From Syntrophothermus sp. UBA1445 (GTDB lineage: Bacteria; Bacillota; Syntrophomonadia; Syntrophomonadales; DTU052): 7,522 nucleotides of DNA. The notes beneath the pieces are model-generated. The model was not told the DNA's origin. It saw nothing but the letters and a program-made list of their open reading frames with translations, and did no database searches. Shown one piece after another: positions 6,317-7,522 of the stretch (its first letter is position 1; each line of letters opens with the position of its first letter). The stretch is from positions 12,127 to 19,648 of the forward strand of contig DCTH01000157.1 in the NCBI GenBank assembly GCA_002329495.1, given 5' to 3'. The translations under genes were made by a program, and so were the position numbers.

Positions 6317-7435
6317 ATGGAGCGGAGCCGGAGAAATAAGATTATTGGAATTGGTGCGGCAGTCGTTCTGGCCCTGGTGATCTGGTCACTTGCTACCCGG
6401 GGAAATGATGTGGAAACGGTAAAAGTGCGGGTAGGTGACATAACCCAGACGGTAGAAGACATCGGCTACGTCCGGGCAAATGAGGAATCGGGTCTCTACG
6501 CCACCCAGACCGCCACAGTAGCCCGGCTGAATTTTGAGGTTGGGCAACCGGTAAAAGCGGGAGAGACGGTGGTGGTTCTGGAAAACCTGGGGCTCAAGGT
6601 TCAGCTGAGCGAAGTAGAATCAAGCCTGGCCCAGGCTGAGGCCACTTCCCGTGCTGCTTTTTCCAGCTTGCGATTGGCAGAAATGGGGTTGAAGAACGCC
6701 CAGGACAACCTGGACCGGACCAAGGTCTTATATGATTCCGGTGCCGTATCCCGCACTGACTACGAAAAAGCCCTGCTGGAGATGGAGAATGCCCGGGCGG
6801 TGCTGGAGGAACAGCGGTCACAGCTGCAGGCGGTTTCGGCCCAGGTCGAAGGGCTGAAGGAGACCCGTACTCATCTGGCAGCACAGGAAGAGGAACTGGT
6901 TTTAAAAAGTCCCGTGGACGGGGTGATCTTAAGTCTTCCGGTTAAGGTTGGTCAGGTGGTGGCTCCCGGAACCCTGGCAGCGACAGTAGGCGGCGGTGCC
7001 GGTTTGGAAGTCAGAGCTGATATTCTGGGTGACGATCTTACGCATGTGGCGGTAGGGCAAAAAGTGCTGGTAATAGCACCCGGGTTGAGCCAGGATTACC
7101 TGGTGGGAAAGGTCTCTCAGATATATCCCCAGGCCGAAGAGAAACACTCTGCGCTGGGAATTGTGCAACAGCGAGTTCCGGTGATTATCACCCTGGAAGA
7201 GACGGCCAACCTTAAACCCGGTTATGAGGTGGACGTGGCCATTGAGACCCAGACTCGCACGGGAGTACTCTTAGTCCCCCGTGAAATGGTGAAAACCACG
7301 CCGGAGGGTAAACAGACCGTAAACCTGGTGGAAAAGGGCAAGATTAAGGAGGTCCCGGTAAAGACCGGCATTACCGATGGCAGCAATATTGAAATCACAG
7401 AGGGCCTGATGGCCGGGGCCGAGCTGACGTATTAG
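6317..7435 (+). CDS. HlyD/RND-type membrane fusion (adaptor) protein of the ABC system
   Basis: This 372-residue adaptor is anchored by one N-terminal membrane segment (about 9-27, after a basic MERSRRNK start) with the rest outside the membrane. Domains in order: first half of the lipoyl domain with VARLNFEVGQPVKAGETVVV (68-87), a long alpha-helical coiled coil (about 93-195), second lipoyl half LKSPVDGVILSLPVKVGQVV, a beta-barrel (about 229-310), and a membrane-proximal domain ending in KTGITDGSNIEITEGL. The order is that of MacA/YknX-like adaptors, which form a collar on MacB-type permeases. ATG 6317 is chosen over in-frame TTG 6311 because GGAGG (6304-6308) is correctly spaced only for the ATG. 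It follows the permease by 18 bases and closes the operon. The C-terminus stops soon after EGLMAGAEL, slightly shorter than many relatives. No outer-membrane TolC-type gene is present in the window, as expected if the host has a single membrane. Confidence 0.92.
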   Translation: MERSRRNKIIGIGAAVVLALVIWSLATRGNDVETVKVRVGDITQTVEDIGYVRANEESGLYATQTATVARLNFEVGQPVKAGETVVVLENLGLKVQLSEVESSLAQAEATSRAAFSSLRLAEMGLKNAQDNLDRTKVLYDSGAVSRTDYEKALLEMENARAVLEEQRSQLQAVSAQVEGLKETRTHLAAQEEELVLKSPVDGVILSLPVKVGQVVAPGTLAATVGGGAGLEVRADILGDDLTHVAVGQKVLVIAPGLSQDYLVGKVSQIYPQAEEKHSALGIVQQRVPVIITLEETANLKPGYEVDVAIETQTRTGVLLVPREMVKTTPEGKQTVNLVEKGKIKEVPVKTGITDGSNIEITEGLMAGAELTY

Positions 7436-7458
7436 CTACACTCATAATAGCGGGAGAG

Positions 7459-7505
7459 CGGCAAAACCCGGTAGAAGGATTACCGGAGTTCTGCCGTTTG
7501 TTTTT
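7459..7505 (+). terminator. Intrinsic terminator of the ABC transporter operon
   Basis: The hairpin at 7459-7496 has a foot of CGGCA/TGCCG, a middle AAC/GTT segment and a top CCGGTA/TACCGG closed by a seven-base loop, with one A-C mismatch and one bulged A. A T-rich tail TTTGTTTTT (7497-7505) follows directly on the plus strand. The hairpin begins 23 bases after the adaptor stop codon. No T-tract exists on the other strand, so it acts in the operon direction. Confidence 0.88.
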
Positions 7506-7522
7506 GATGATAAATCGACAAG

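Overview
The window looks like chromosomal DNA from an endospore-forming, anaerobic-type Firmicute of the class Clostridia. The main evidence is an alpha/beta-type small acid-soluble spore protein (SASP) gene. Strong AGGAGG-type ribosome binding sites and compact intrinsic terminators agree with this. An acyl-CoA synthetase and a divergent, cysteine-containing SASP would suit the Peptococcaceae/Syntrophomonadaceae kind of lineage, but that finer placement is inference.

Left part, minus strand, read from right to left. The SASP gene (2819-2526) ends in its own terminator. Next is a two-gene unit: a DUF1330 protein (2332-1955), then an epoxide-hydrolase-type alpha/beta hydrolase (1923-1063), closed by a terminator at about 992-1038. 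A 505-base stretch without a convincing gene follows. The N-terminal part of a fatty acyl-CoA synthetase (494 to beyond base 1) runs off the left edge. These are separate transcription units pointing the same way.

Right part, plus strand. An AT-rich intergenic region (2820-3176) separates the SASP gene from a tight three-gene operon for a MacB/FtsX-class ABC transport system. The genes are an ATPase (3177-3920), a large permease carrying two FtsX units (3920-6298, start codon overlapping the ATPase stop by one base) and a membrane-anchored HlyD/RND-type adaptor (6317-7435). A strong terminator follows at 7459-7505. The three products would form one envelope-spanning export or mechanotransmission complex. 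The substrate cannot be read from the sequence, and no regulator gene lies in the window.

I found no mobile element, CRISPR array, RNA gene or clear candidate for a new system. The points most worth checking are the DUF1330-hydrolase pairing in a presumed anaerobe, the fused two-unit permease with its adaptor encoded last, the tailed SASP, a protein-like short reading frame in the left gap, and a few short palindromes near probable promoters.
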